From: Anagrus nilaparvatae
Taxonomy: Eukaryota; Arthropoda; Insecta; Hymenoptera; Mymaridae
Direction of reading: 5' to 3'
DNA: 64,000 nt
Assembly (NCBI GenBank): GCA_022575985.1
Contig: JAKSXM010000272.1
Coordinates: 682,001-746,000, forward strand
Of this stretch, positions 33,502 through 45,344 are shown one piece after another (the first letter of the stretch is position 1; every line of letters starts with the position of its first letter). A model generated the notes under the pieces. That model ran no database searches, was not told the origin of the DNA, and saw nothing but the letters and a program-made list of their open reading frames with translations. Both the position numbers and the translations under genes were made by a program.

Positions 33502-33771
33502 GAAAATCTCCTCCTTTATTGACAGGGTATGGCGAAGAAATGCCTGGGCTGCATTGTTTCCGGACCGAAGTAATACCTAAACAGGGAGTCCCGGTCCGGA
33601 TTCTATGATATTGTCATAAATGCAGGAGGGTGGGGAGTTTAGTGGGTATTGTAATTCCTCAATTGTGTATATCTGGGCAACCCCAGATACAAATTTGAGG
33701 TTGAGTCCCACATAACCATACAGTACGCGTGTATGGTATGCGTAAATGCATTCTCCTCGTCCTACGAAAAA

Positions 33772-33791
33772 GGCCCCTTCTTGAAGGGGCC
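33772..33791 (+). other. Perfect hairpin at the LINE 3' end
   Basis: GGCCCCTTC (33,772-33,780) and GAAGGGGCC (33,783-33,791) pair fully, directly before the poly(A). Likely an RT recognition structure; inference. Confidence 0.75.
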
Positions 33792-33831
<40 letters not shown>

Positions 33832-33838
33832 AAGTTTT

Positions 33839-35753
33839 ATTAATTTATACATAAAACAACAACTTAAGGTATTTGACAGTTCGAATTTCTAATGAAAAGA
33901 ATTTCAAAATATTTGTGTACAAAAATGATGCTTATAATTGTATAAATCTACTGATAAATTTTCAGAACCTTGGGTTGGTTATTTACCAAGATATAAAGAA
34001 AATAAAATTGCACGATTTTAAGAAAAATAATACGTATTTTTAGCGATTCTTATGGAGGTTTTTTTTTAAATAGCAGTTTAAAATTTTTCTGATGAAAATT
34101 TTTTTCTCTAATTAACATATTTATTAAAAAATTAAATAAACAATGCAAAAATATTTTTTTTACAATTCGAGGTTGGTTTTGAGCTAAAATATTTATAAGA
34201 AACTAGCAGCCTCCGGCTCGCTTTGCTCACCTCGGCAACCGCCAGGGGGGCTGCGCCCCCCTAGACCCATGCAACTTGATTTTTCCAAAGATATGTTGTT
34301 TTAGCTTACTAAATAGTTTGTTTAACAACTTTTTTTACCATAATTATTATCTAAAATTTACTGAATCATAAAAATTACGGACGTTGGAACTAAGGCGGAT
34401 AATTAGTGATCAGTGATACAAAGATTGAGCCCTTCCCTAGGATCCGCAAGTGGCAGTTGCTTCCCTCAACTACCACTCCTAGGATTCACCCTGATAATAC
34501 CTGTACAAGTTTCTTTTAGTTACTCTATTGATCTACTAAATTAGTAACCGGTAAGAATTACGAATATATATAATATTATTCCTAAACTTTTATAATTTTT
34601 GAAAAATGATTGTAACTTTTGACAGATCGAGCCGATTAGCTTGAAAATTTAGGTGGATACGTAAAAAATATGCCCAAATCGAATGAAATTCTTTTTGATA
34701 CTAAAATTTTTCCTCGGTTTTCCGTTTTTTTGGTTTTTTTTGAAAATTTGATAACAATTTTTTTCTTGGAAATTCCGTTTTTTCAACATAAAAATTTTTT
34801 GTCGTTATTAATCGAAATAAAACCTAGCCTATGTTTTGACCCGTAAATTTTGCCGTCTTTTGCCGTAAACCCCGCGTCTCTAACTTTTATCGTGTTCTTA
34901 CCCCCTCGAGAGAGAGAATGTGTTGAGAATACATAAATCTGCATCTTTTACCTTTTGGAAAGTAAAAAATATCATTTCCAAAATAAAGAAACTTTTCTTT
35001 TGCGTGTAGTAACTTTTTTTTTTAATTTTACAAGTTTAGTGATTTTACCCTACTTTAGCGGTTGGTATTTTATTACCCAAGGGTCGTAGGTAAAAACGGA
35101 CTCCGGAAATGGAAAGAGCGATAAAAAATACCTACTAGGTGAGATTTTTATCCTAAAATATTCATTTTTTCATATCAAAATATTCGAGTGTCCAAAAATT
35201 GTCGATTAGGCGCTTATGGGTTAATTCATAAATTTTTTTAAATGTAAAAAAATAAATAATTGATTACTATAAAAATAATAAGGGAATCTGAAATAATTAT
35301 TCAAATTTTTTTACAGAAAGCAGAAATAAATATCTGTCGTGGCCTCTTGCTATGACAAGAAATGGCAGTATTTATACTATAGCGCGCGCAAAATTTTATT
35401 TTTTGCGCAATTTTTTAAAATTGAAAGAAAATAAGAGAAATATTACTGGTCATCTATATGGATAGAATTGTTAGGTACTGCCTGGAAAAAATCCTTCATC
35501 TTTAGAAAGTAAAAAATTTTTAAATAATTATAAATAACAATAATTAATAAAAATTAATGCCTGATTTTAGATCATGTAAGTACCTACTTAATTCTATTAG
35601 GTTTTGATGTTGAAGTATTTCATGAGTAATACGTTTTTATTACCTAAATTATTATTTTGACTAATTATTACAGTAGTATTTCCCTCAATAGATTCCAATA
35701 TGCCAATCTGGCATTCCGTAAATTGAATTCTTAGCGTACGAATTCTACCCAGA
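33839..35753. other. Gene-free stretch
   Basis: No protein-like frame. 34,540-35,110 has interspersed GC-richer text (for example TTTTGCCGTAAACCCCGCG near 34,860) suggesting an old unclassified repeat. A GC-rich hairpin island at 34,205-34,275 is listed separately. Confidence 0.5.
34205..34275. repeat. Isolated GC-rich island with hairpin
   Basis: AGCAGCCTCCGGCTCGCTTT leads to GGGGGGCTGCGCCCCCC (34,244-34,260), a 7 bp perfect stem, followed at once by CTAG. It stands out sharply from >75% AT surroundings. A hairpin before CTAG recalls Helitron 3' ends, but the usual ~10 bp spacer is absent. Confidence 0.5.
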
Positions 35754-36047
35754 CTATTCACGGTCGCCACCTAGCCAATTTAATTAAAGGAATACATGAA
35801 TATCACTATTAGGATGGACTAGGAACCCTGAGTATTTCAGGAAGGAGCCGGTTAACTCAAATTATTACACTTTAGTTGTAGTAAATGATATAACTTTATT
35901 ACATTATGATGTGCACTCACGAGTGCTTACAACTGTCTCTCTTTTCTACATTCTTTCTCCCGCTTTTCTTATGTACTAATACAATAGTGTACCCTCATAT
36001 ACTCCTACCCACGTAACTATGATAGTAGAATTTCTTTCGGAGTTACA
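35754..36047 (-). mobile_element. Candidate minus-strand LTR with primer site (Ty3-type)
   Basis: On the minus strand the segment begins TGTAACTCCG at 36,047, includes GAAAAGAGAGACAG and AATAAAG near 35,900, and leads to TGGCGACCGTGAATAG (35,754-35,769). TGGCGACCGTGA is the start of the tRNA-Arg primer site I know from insect mdg1/412-type elements. The LTR end before it is not sharply defined. No downstream coding region follows on the minus strand, so this is a 5' end fragment. Confidence 0.5.
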
Positions 36048-36558
36048 TGTTTATTATTTTAACTATTTTTAACATTCATTTATTTTTATGAATTTATACA
36101 AAAATATTTTTTTATGAATTTAATTATGGTAATGGTTTTTTACCTTTTTGATTTAATTTATACTTAAGATACTATTTATAATTAGTCCATTTGACTAACC
36201 AATTATTTTACATAACGCTCAAGTTTTATAATGTTTGTAATGATAAACAGTAATTAGTGATACTAACCTTAAATTTTGTTATTTTTTATTTTTAATGTTT
36301 ATTTATTGTTGCGTAGGCATAGTATGGGAAGAATGTTAATATGTTTTTATAATATAGTATTCAATATGTTTAATTTCGTGGAAGATGCTTAGTAAAAGAG
36401 ATCACTAATAGAAAAATAATAAAAAACAATATGTGGGAATGGTATTTACGAGCTTATAGATTGAAAGCAAAAATGAAAAACAACATCTCTGACGTCAAAG
36501 AGGAACCTTTGAACTTGGTTTAAAAAATACCTACGACAACATAAAAATTCTTTTCATA
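36048..36558. other. AT-rich gene-free stretch
   Basis: Nothing recognisable between the two LTR candidates. Confidence 0.5.
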
Positions 36559-36940
36559 CAGTAGTTACATTCTTTCACACGGTTTAACGCATATAAGCTA
36601 CTGTCCAGGGATGTCGCGAGACACTTGTTTTGTAGCACTCGATTAGAATACTTGTTTGGGATCACTTGTTAACTTTAGTTTGATCGCATTGCATATTATT
36701 GGGATCTCGATACTAGCATCTTAGTTATACTAATATTATGGAACTTAGAGTATTTTCAATAAACAAACAAGTTATATTCAACTACTTTGGTTAATTTATT
36801 TTCCTCTACAATAAACCAGCCTTAAAATAATTTTAAGGTCCGAATAAAAAGAATTCTCGCATCACCTGAGAATAAATATTTAATAATCCAGCAAATACGC
36901 TACAGATTATTTGGAGGCTTCAGTGGGATATTCTGTAGTG
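36559..36940 (+). mobile_element. Candidate LTR end and primer site of the Ty3-type element
   Basis: A possible LTR starts AGTTACATTC (36,559), contains AATAAAC near 36,760 and AATAAA near 36,870, and ends at about 36,909. TGGAGGCTTCAGTGGGAT follows at once (36,911-36,928), resembling TGGAGGCCCC-type primer sites of Ty3-type elements. The leader and gag then lie downstream on the same strand. No second LTR was found to confirm the borders. Confidence 0.45.
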
Positions 36941-37436
36941 AAGGAAAATCGGGAAAATTATTTTTTTCCAACCAACAAAAAAAAAAAAAAAAAAAATTTT
37001 TTTTTGGTCAAAAAATTTTTTTTTGAGAACAAATTGAAAAATATATGGTTGGAGGATTCATAAGACGATTTATCAGGAAAATATTTCTAGGAAAATTATT
37101 TAACAACAAAAGAAAATCAACTTCAAGGAGAAGATTGCAAAACGAGATATTACTACACAATACGGAGCAACGACTAATTATACAACAGCGAGGAGAAATT
37201 AACAGCTATATAATACTAAAATCATTCAACAAAGGAGCCGCGAGGAAAGTTTTTTATCAACGGATGTGCAGCAAATCAATTGCAGTCCATGTATTAATCG
37301 AGGATTAATTAGACATCTAATTACGGAAATATTTGCACAGCTGCTGGAGGATTTGAGTCAATAGGTCACGAGGAAGTAAGATGGAGATGAAAAAAGTAGG
37401 AGTAATTTTTATAGCAGCTTTGTAAGCCTAGTATAT
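36941..37436 (+). other. Leader region of the Ty3-type element with a short frame
   Basis: An A-run/T-run junction at 36,978-37,024, then an open frame 37,045-37,308 (about 87 codons, basic, IRRFIRKIFLGKL). It resembles no family I know and could be a leader ORF or chance. The solo LTR interrupts the leader at 37,437. Confidence 0.35.
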
Positions 37437-38298
37437 TGTTACGTATGATAGGTTATAATTTGAGCTATCGCATCCGCATTCTTTAATATTTATATTTTTA
37501 ATTATATTAATATTTATATATTTATTTATACATTTATATATAATTATTCCTGCTTATGTTAGCTCGTAAATCGAGCTAACATACCTGCATTTCCTCTTTC
37601 ATAAATTCTTTAATATCCTATTTCACCAATTCAGATCCGGCTCCTTATAAATTGACAGAAATATAAAATCGAAAGTCATCAATGACGCATTTAGAAATAT
37701 TTTATGCAACAAAGAGTTGCATAAATCCCCTCACGATTTCCCCAAAAATAATCAACGACGCTTCCGCGTATTGGACAATCCCACCTAAATTCAAGTACCT
37801 GGGCAGTTACTAATTAGTTTATAAATATACCCGCAACTGCCCTAAATCCAGTTGTACTGTTAGTTCCTCTCAGTTACTCTTACAGTTTTCCCATGGTAAC
37901 TGGCCTACTAACATCAGGTCTAGTTTAGGAGACTTATAATTCGATTAGAACAGACTTCCGAGTATAATCATTCATTAGTATAATCATCCATTCAGACTTA
38001 TTGACTTAGACGCTTTTCCATATTAATTTAGAATAAAGTCAGTGAATTAAACTAAAGTATTCAGTGTGTTTATTTAATTGTGATAACTTCCTTCTATAAT
38101 CTAGAATTTAACGCAGTTAAGTTCAACCAGCTTTAATACCCGAGGTCATCAACATATCTACAACATTTATCAGCACATATCAACTTTAAATCCTATATAA
38201 GTATTAAAAACCTGGGGCACTCAATACCCCCAGGATAAAACATATTTATACTTATTTATATATTACGTATCCCGAATTAAACCTCAGGATACGTTACA
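37437..38298 (+). mobile_element. Solo LTR, 862 bp, with ATAT target duplication
   Basis: Starts TGTTACGTATGATAG and ends GGATACGTTACA, so the ends form a short imperfect inverted repeat. ATAT lies directly on each side (37,433-37,436 and 38,299-38,302). It contains TATAAATATACCC near 37,820 and AATAAAG near 38,030. No internal coding region, so recombination between two LTRs probably removed the rest. A 4 bp AT-rich duplication suits Ty3-type integration. Confidence 0.75.
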
Positions 38299-38689
38299 AT
38301 ATTTTACATATTATATTTTTTTTTCGCATAACATTTAAGACAATACTCGATTTCAGCGTTAAATTAAATTTTTTTAAAGGAGGATTTGAAATTAATGATG
38401 AAGTTCTTATTCTTAAAAATATTTGAAATTAGTTTGTTGAAATGATTTTTTTTTTAAATTAATTTAGTAAGATAAAATAAAAATAATTGTTATATCCTAA
38501 GAAATATTATTGAAGTACTAATGAAAAGAGTTATTAAAAATATTAAAAATTTTTTTAAATGTATAAATAAGTAGTAATTATTATCAAGAAAACAGACAGG
38601 TTATTTTCCAAACATGTAGTATATTATAAAATAATTTTTAAAAATAAACTAAATACATTTATAAATAAATTTGTAAGATCAATGAGTAT

Positions 38690-39990
38690 CGGGATCCCTA
38701 TGAGAGTGATTTTTCAGATGCTGAAGATGAAAGTTTATCTTCAAAATTCGGTAAAATAAATTGAATAAATAGTGAAAATAATTTATTCACTGCAATAGAA
38801 AATAAACAAAATAAAGAATCAGTTACATTAGAAGTTGGTAATCCAGATAATTTTAGTAATTATCCAAACATTTATACATGTCCAAGTGTTTCAAAATCAG
38901 TAATATATAATACAATAGGTCGAGGTAGAGGATTTATTAGAAGTCCTATATTAAACACAGTTAAGGGAAAAAATAAAGTTAAATTTAAAAATCCAAATCT
39001 AAATTAATTATTACAAATGGACATTGATTAACAGAAATCAACGTTAATTGATAGGTCTATTTATTATTTAGAAGAACCTACATTAGGTATAGGTAATATT
39101 CACAATCTTCAATACTTCAAAGAGATTCAAATTATTTTGAAGAGAATGAATCTGACGCATCAAATGATTCATCGGTAGATTTAAATAAATGGGCATTATT
39201 GGCCCCATTAGCGGCAAAAGTAAATGTTACATGTACAGTAAAAGCAGAGTGTCCTTATCGTAAATGCCCTTATGAATTTAATAATTTAATAATTTAATAA
39301 TCGAAATAAAATCGTGTCCAAAATTTTTTAAAGAAGTAAAATCAGGGAAAGTATCAATCGAAAGTGATATATTGCAAACGGATAGACCTCAAGAAAAATT
39401 TAAATTTAATCAATTTAATCCATATTTTCCTTTTCCATTCTGGAAAAATTCCCAAAATAATATATACCCAATGATAAATTCAATGTCTGATAATATTCAA
39501 CAAAATCAAAATCCTTATTACAATAACTCAATGCATAATTATAATAGAAATTTCAAAAGGTCTAATCAGTTTAACAATAATTATAGAAATGATTACAGAA
39601 GAAATAGAAATCACAGAAATAATACTAATTTTAATAACAGATTAGATCTTAATAATCGTTTTCAAAATAAAAACCATTTTCAAAATAACTTTGGAGAAAG
39701 AAATAATAGTACCTTTAATAATATGTATTCACAAAATTTGGACAGCTCGCAATTTTGTAATGATGATAATAATGATAATTTAAGTAGCTGTTATGCCTTT
39801 AAAAAATATAATAATAATAGTAATGAAAATAATAATGGATACGAATCTTTTTATGTAAGTATTGACAAAAAAAAATGATACTAATTTCAATATTAAAAAT
39901 AATAAACCTCTCTCAAAAAGAGATAACAATAAATCAAAAGAAGCTCAAAATTTAAACTAGTTGACAGCTCGGTTTTAAAACTTAGCGAAA
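38690..39990 (+). pseudogene. Ty3-type Gag remnant with Asn-rich tail
   Basis: Up to ~39,340 protein-like text survives in shifting frames (VTLEVGNPDNFSNYPNIYT, GRGRGFIRSPILNTVKGKN). The 39,372-39,878 frame is open for 168 codons: NPYFPFPFWKNSQNNIYP, then a long Asn/Arg/Phe-rich region (NNRFQNKNHFQNNFG). No CCHC zinc knuckle is visible; a basic Asn-rich tail could serve for RNA binding instead. Asn richness is partly a product of AAT/AAC codons in AT-rich DNA. It precedes the protease in the usual order. Confidence 0.55.
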
Positions 39991-40069
39991 GGGAAACCGA
40001 GCATAATAATAAGCGTTCTTATATAAAAAATATCCCAGATGATTCAAAATTTATAGCTTCGGTAAAAAT

Positions 40070-40534
40070 GAATACTGCAATTTTTGAAAAAATACCTCCC
40101 ATTGTAGAATTACAAAGTAAACAACTGATCTCAGGATCAGGAACCTTCTATGTGGATTCTGGGGCTCAAGTTAGTTTAATTAAGGAGTCCGCATTACGGG
40201 AACAAATACAAGTACAATTATTAAATTACTAGGGGTTACAAGTCAAGAAAGTTTGACTCAGGGTACAATAACCTTAAATTTAATGGGTTGCAAATGTTTA
40301 TTTCACGTTATAGCAGATGATTTTTATTTAGAATCTGACGGACTTTTAGGAGTTGATGCCTTACAACGTTATGAAGGACAAATTGATACGGGGAGAATGA
40401 GATTACAATTTGGTCCTTATATATTTCCATTTTTGCGTGCGAAAAGAATTTTTATTCCACCAAAATCAACAAAAAATATTTATGTAAATAAAGCAAAGAT
40501 GAAATGCGTTTATACTTCAGAGGAAGCAGTTTAA
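40070..40534 (+). pseudogene. Retropepsin of the Ty3-type element (one frame break)
   Basis: Starts MNTAIFEKIPPIVELQSKQ, then GTFYVDSGAQVSLI: the DSGA active-site Asp loop of retroviral-type aspartic proteases. A TAG at about 40,230 and a frame change follow. 40,253-40,534 continues with GTITLNLMGCKCLFHVIAD, then DGLLGVDALQRYEGQID, the conserved (I/L)LGxD second motif. Length to that motif fits retropepsins (~100 residues). It would process Gag-Pol. The break is small, so this element is moderately preserved here. Confidence 0.8.
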
Positions 40535-41600
40535 GGCGATAAAACGCCAGAATATGAAATTGATAAAATTTTATATATAACAACAAAATTTAATAAAGAA
40601 AAGGTAGTTGCAAAAATTTGTAAATCATCATTAAATCATCATAAAAACATTTGAAGGGAAGAAAATATAGAATTAAATCAATCCAAACTAAAATTAAACA
40701 AAAAAGTAATTAGGGGACAACTAGGAGAAACCTTTAGTTCTTAATCAGAATCGAATGTAATGTTATTCAATAAAAATAAAGAAAATAAAAAAAAAAGCTA
40801 AAAAGAGGCTAAGATGTAAAGAAAAATTTGACGATCGAGATTCTGACTATCTAGCACCAAAAAGAAGAAAAATTATAAACAACAAAACAAAAATCTTAAA
40901 ACCTTTAACTCTAAGAGCAACGATTCAAGTATCATCAAATCCAAAACAAGTTTTAAAATATATTACTAATAAAATAATACCCTTAAAAAGAGAAAATTGT
41001 AGACTAAGAAAAATTTTACCAAGGATGAGAAGTTCAGAAAATATTTTAAGGCCTAACTCGGAAGCAAAAAATACAGATGTAGAAATAAATATTAGAGACC
41101 TATTAGAGCTAAAAATTAGAAAAAATGAACTTGGAAAAAGTTCGGAAAAAAGTATTATAAATACACAAAATGAAATAAAGAGTATAAACGGAGAAACTTA
41201 AGTAAATAAATCTGCAAGAAATATAAATTTTGAAGAAATAGAAAAAATAAATAAGGAAATATGTAATGAAATATATAATTATTTCAATGCATCTAATATA
41301 AAATACAATAATAATAAAGAAACACTATCACAGTCAAGTGAAGAGTCAATCTATAAAAATATTGTAATAGGTATGCAAGATAATGATAATGAAAAAGTAA
41401 TAATGAAATAATAATGAAAATATTAAAATATTAGAGGACTCTAATAATTGCATTGCAGAAATAATTGCTCTAGAGAAGTTAAATTTTCCAAAGAATAGAG
41501 AAAATATAGGGAAAATACACTCAAAAAGACTTCCTAGCAGAAAGCCCTCATGGAATCTCAAAATAAAAAATTTAAATACAATTAAAATTTAAGCATAGTT
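40535..41600 (+). pseudogene. Post-protease region of the Ty3-type element, unrecognised
   Basis: Coding-like, Lys-rich text follows the protease. A frame from ~40,790 to 41,199 is open: DDRDSDYLAPKRRKI, LTLRATIQVSSNPKQVL, RENCRLRKILPRM, RDLLELKIRKNELG, ending at a TAA. It resumes with NINFEEIEKINKEI. In Ty3 elements RT should follow the protease, yet no YxDD box or other RT motif is visible before 41,600. Either the RT was deleted or this is an unusual linker. Function unknown. Confidence 0.45.
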
Positions 41601-43920
41601 TTAGGCTAATATTCTACACGATGTTAATGATAGTAGTATATTTAGTATAGGTAATACATTCAGGTAACATAATCGAAATAAAAATGATATTCATTAATAT
41701 AAATATTGTTGATAAATCGCATTTAGTTAAAATTTTTTTTTTTCTCATAAAAAAATAACGCTTTAAAAAAATATATATATAATTAATAATTTTTTTTTGG
41801 GGCTATCAATTTCGAATCGTAGTAATTTTTTTTATATTTAAAAGAAATTTAAATTTTAAATATTAAAAAATAGTATTCAATGCTTTTTTCAAATTAAGGA
41901 AAATTTCACTTTTTTTCTTACAATTTAATAATTTTATTAATTTAAAGTATTTATTATTATATGTTAGGAGAGGCGTAAAATATTTGTCCAGTAAAATTAT
42001 AAATTAAAAAGAGTAGAAATATAATTTTAATCATTTGGATGGTATTTCGTACACAATAAAAGTAAATACACGTAAAATGTAATATAATATCATATAGGAA
42101 AAAAAAAATATGAATGGGGTTGAAAAAAGAAAAATGGAATCATAAGTTTTTTTTTTTTTAATCATTAAAGTTATGAAATAAAAGTAATTAATTAAATTAA
42201 TAATTAATATACAAAATTTTTTTAAAAAATGGGAGATAAATCCAGCAATGACCGATGGTTGAGAATTTTAGATTGCTTTTTATTTTGCTTCTCTGTTCTT
42301 TAGATCTGGGTTTTTCTCTTTATTTGCCCTTGCATATAGAATTTAAAAATTTATAAAATATTAGATAAGATTGTTTTGAAATTCGTGACTGAGAGTTGAG
42401 TATCTAATTCTTTAAATTTGATCCACAAAGATATATAGCTATAAAAAGGAATTTGAATATTGAATAACCGGAATGGATAGGTAATTTAAAAAATTTACAA
42501 ATCAAGGAATTGTATAAAAAAAATGAAACTATTTTTTTTTTGGTTTCTTTTAAGGAATATTAAAGTTTGAGAAAAAAAATGCACATTTTTTTTAAAGTCA
42601 GTAGTCAATACTCTGACAGAATGTGATAAAAATTATATTCCTTGTGAATCAATTTTAATAAATGGAAATTCTATTAAAATAAAAAATAAAGTACTACGTA
42701 CCACAATTGTTAAGAGTTTTTAAAATAACAAGTGGTGTAGTAATAAAATTGTTTACTTGGTAGTCATTTATATGCCAACTTTATATTTTGGACATTTTTT
42801 TTGGTTCCAGTAGCTAGTGTAGAGAAAAAAAAAAGAATAATGAGAGATAAGACTTTGAGTTGGGACGACATGATTTACCTTTTTCTTAAGAAATGTACAA
42901 TTAAAATTTAAGTACATTAAATTTTTTTTAATATGTAAGGTGTAAGGAGTGAAAGGGGGGTAGAGGCATGTGAATTTGAAATTTTTGAAAATCAGTACGT
43001 GTCGAAAAGGAGTAGATAAGTGAAATTAATATTAGTCTTTGGATCAGTAAAATAAAATCATTCTTTTTAACGAAAAAATATATAATAATAGCATTTATTG
43101 CTGGATGAATACTTACTTTTTTGGCATAGAAACATTATTAATATAAATTATATTTTATATAAACTTGCATATTTCTATAAAGAAATAATGCAGTACCTTT
43201 CTGAAATAAAGATATAAATATATTAAATTATAAAGGGGAGTAAATTCTGTTTTCTCGTTTTTTTTAAAGGCAACCCAGAGGTGTAAAAAAAAACGAGAAA
43301 AGGAAACTAAATTTATTTGGAGTTTTTGTTTGTTATAAAGATGAAAAGGAAATAATAATGTTTTATTGAAAATATGTAAGATAAGTTAGATTTTTTTTGT
43401 CGAGTGAGTAATATAATACAGCAACTATATTAATAAATAAAAAAGAAAATAATTCGGTAGTTAAAAGGTAATTTTTACAAGGTTTTTTGTTTAATTATGA
43501 AAAGAAAGCTTAGTAATTTAAAATTTTTTTTTTGTTTAAATTTGAGAAAAAAAAGCATCAGGATTTAAAAATTTTATTTTTGTTTGAAAATTAGGAAGAA
43601 GCTTAGTAAACGAAAATTTTTAGAAAAAGCTAAACAATTAAAAATTTTTTATTTTTGTTTAAAAAGATTAGTAGAAGAAATTTTTTGGTTTGATTTTAAA
43701 GAAAAAGCTTAATGTCTCAAAAATCTTATTTGTAGTTTCAGTTAAAAAAAAAGAGCTTAATAATGGCATTTTTTTTCCTTATCAGGTAGAAACAGAAAAG
43801 TTGTCTATTTTTGAAGGTTCTTTTACCTATATAAATGACTAGATAAAAAGGGTTGAAATACGAAAATATAAATGAAAAATGCATGTTATTTTTGCAGATT
43901 TTTTTTATGAATAATATTGT
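41601..43920. other. AT-rich gene-free stretch
   Basis: Dominated by A/T runs. 43,480-43,760 has four or five loose repeats of AGAAAAAGCTTAGTAA-like text with long T runs. No coding potential. Confidence 0.55.
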
Positions 43921-44560
43921 TGTGTTTGGATGTGAATAAACACAGATAAATGAGGATGTTCTTATTCGGGTTTAGCCTGTTGGCTAAACTCATTTACTGG
44001 TGACAGGAATTCAAATAACTAAGTCCTTTTTGTTATTAAAATGCTGATTTATTGACTTATAAAATGGCTGGCCGTACTTAGATCTCTTAATAGCGGTCGA
44101 TAGACAACCTGAGTACAAGTTAGTTAGTTCAGTCAGTTCTGTATTTCAGTTCGTTCTGTCTAAGGGACTACATGGCCCCAAGTTCTCTCTGCTCTTCCTC
44201 TTCTTCTCTCCCTGGTCAGGAGCTTGTGCGAGAGCTTTTATAAGCTTATGCTTGAGGGAAATGAGGAGGGGATCGATGCGCGTAATTGGCTTAACGCGGA
44301 AAATTTAGTGTCCTTAGTAACAGTGTCTCCAATCATTGGTAATTAGTCTGTCAAAGCGCATGATGGGGGTGGCTTTATTCCCACCTTCAGTACTTCGTGT
44401 GAGGTCTTATTATGCACTTTCTTGCACGTGCGGTTTCTCGGAATGATGATGCTGATGAAGCATTTTAAATTATAATATCATATTATTTTATTTCTAATAA
44501 ATCTGTCTAGACGTAATTCTTGGTATTTTATGTTTTATCAATTTGTACCTAACGGTACAC
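43921..44560. mobile_element. GC-richer LTR-like block
   Basis: Contrasts with its surroundings: TGTTGTGTTTGGATGTGAATA near 43,920, a pyrimidine-rich stretch (44,190-44,215), TTTTATAAGCTTATGC, and AATAAATCTGTCTAG near 44,500. This mix suggests an LTR or leader fragment, but orientation and borders are unclear. Confidence 0.3.
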
Positions 44561-44984
44561 CTCCCCCTCTGGGATACATCCCTCCTGGGATGGCTACTAT
44601 CCAAAACTGTCATGTTTTAGTGAGAAAAGTGGTTCTAAAATGTCTACCTATTAAGAGATCTAGTTACATTTTAAAGTTACATTTGTTTTTACAGAAGAAG
44701 AAAATCATATTTATATCCATATAAAGATTAAAATTATGTGTATTACAGTATTCCAAAGAAGGTAATTAACTTCAAATCTATATTTATATTTAACAAAAAA
44801 ATATCAGTTTAAGTTTGATCTTTGTTGAAGTATTGGTTCTTTTATAAATTGAAAACTTAAAGAATATAGCTATTTGTATATAACATCTTATGCGTCATTA
44901 TTATTTTAGAGATTATTGTTATTTTTACTGCTGTTTATTTTTGAAAAGACAATGTATTTCTACAAATGTTATACTAAACTTAAT
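44561..44984. other. AT-rich gene-free stretch
   Basis: A short frame (44,530-44,724, with GTPPPLGYIPPGM) starts in the preceding block and resembles no family. Confidence 0.4.
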
Positions 44985-45110
44985 AATTAACCGGCTCGGT
45001 ATCGCAGAGGTAACGTGCTCGCTTTGTAATATAGCAAAATATTATGAAGTGGGTTCGCATACAGAGCAATGACAACTTTTTTTCTGGAAATAAATATTTA
45101 ATAAAATTAA
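44985..45110 (+). mobile_element. tRNA-derived SINE (candidate)
   Basis: GTATCGCAGAGGTAAC (44,999-45,014) matches an A box and GGGTTCGCATAC (45,051-45,062) a B box, with typical spacing. The head (CCGGCTCGGTATCGCAGAGG) looks strongly tRNA-like. The tail has AATAAATATTTAATAAAATT, similar to the tail after 13,375. Acceptor-stem pairing is lacking, so it is not a working tRNA gene. Confidence 0.55.
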
Positions 45111-45340
45111 ATATTTATTTTAAGAAGGGAGAGTAGAGCTAGCTGCCGAGTCGCAGGGGGCAAGACGAAATGGAAAGTGCCATTTGCTTGCCTCCGTATG
45201 TCATGCATAGTGGGCGTTTTTCCAAGGTTTTTCGCGCCTCTTTTAAAGCGATTGTTGTGAATAACAACTCTGCGCTTTAAAGACGGAATTGTCAGCATGG
45301 CTCCTATTAAAAAGTCGGACCTTGGACCGCATTTGGCCAT
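45107..45340 (-). other. Short open frame of unknown nature
   Basis: 77 codons, basic, with KCGPRSDFLIGAMLTIP and RRVVIHNNRFKRGAK. The region is GC-richer than its neighbours. It matches no family I know and adjoins the SINE, so it may be part of an unclassified repeat. Confidence 0.2.
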
Positions 45341-45344
45341 CCCA

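Larger units (their letters stand above)
31295..33828 (+). mobile_element. R1-like LINE, 5'-truncated, with target duplication
   Basis: The insert starts at 31,295 inside the endonuclease and ends in 36-37 A (33,793-33,829). ATTAAGTTTT occurs just upstream (31,285-31,294) and just after the tail (33,829-33,838), a 9-10 bp target duplication. A perfect 9 bp hairpin precedes the tail. This is the most complete LINE in the window and probably among the youngest. Confidence 0.9.

Noticed and set aside
44999..45062. Possible functional tRNA gene
   Set aside because: A and B boxes are present but acceptor and anticodon stems do not pair; a SINE head fits better.
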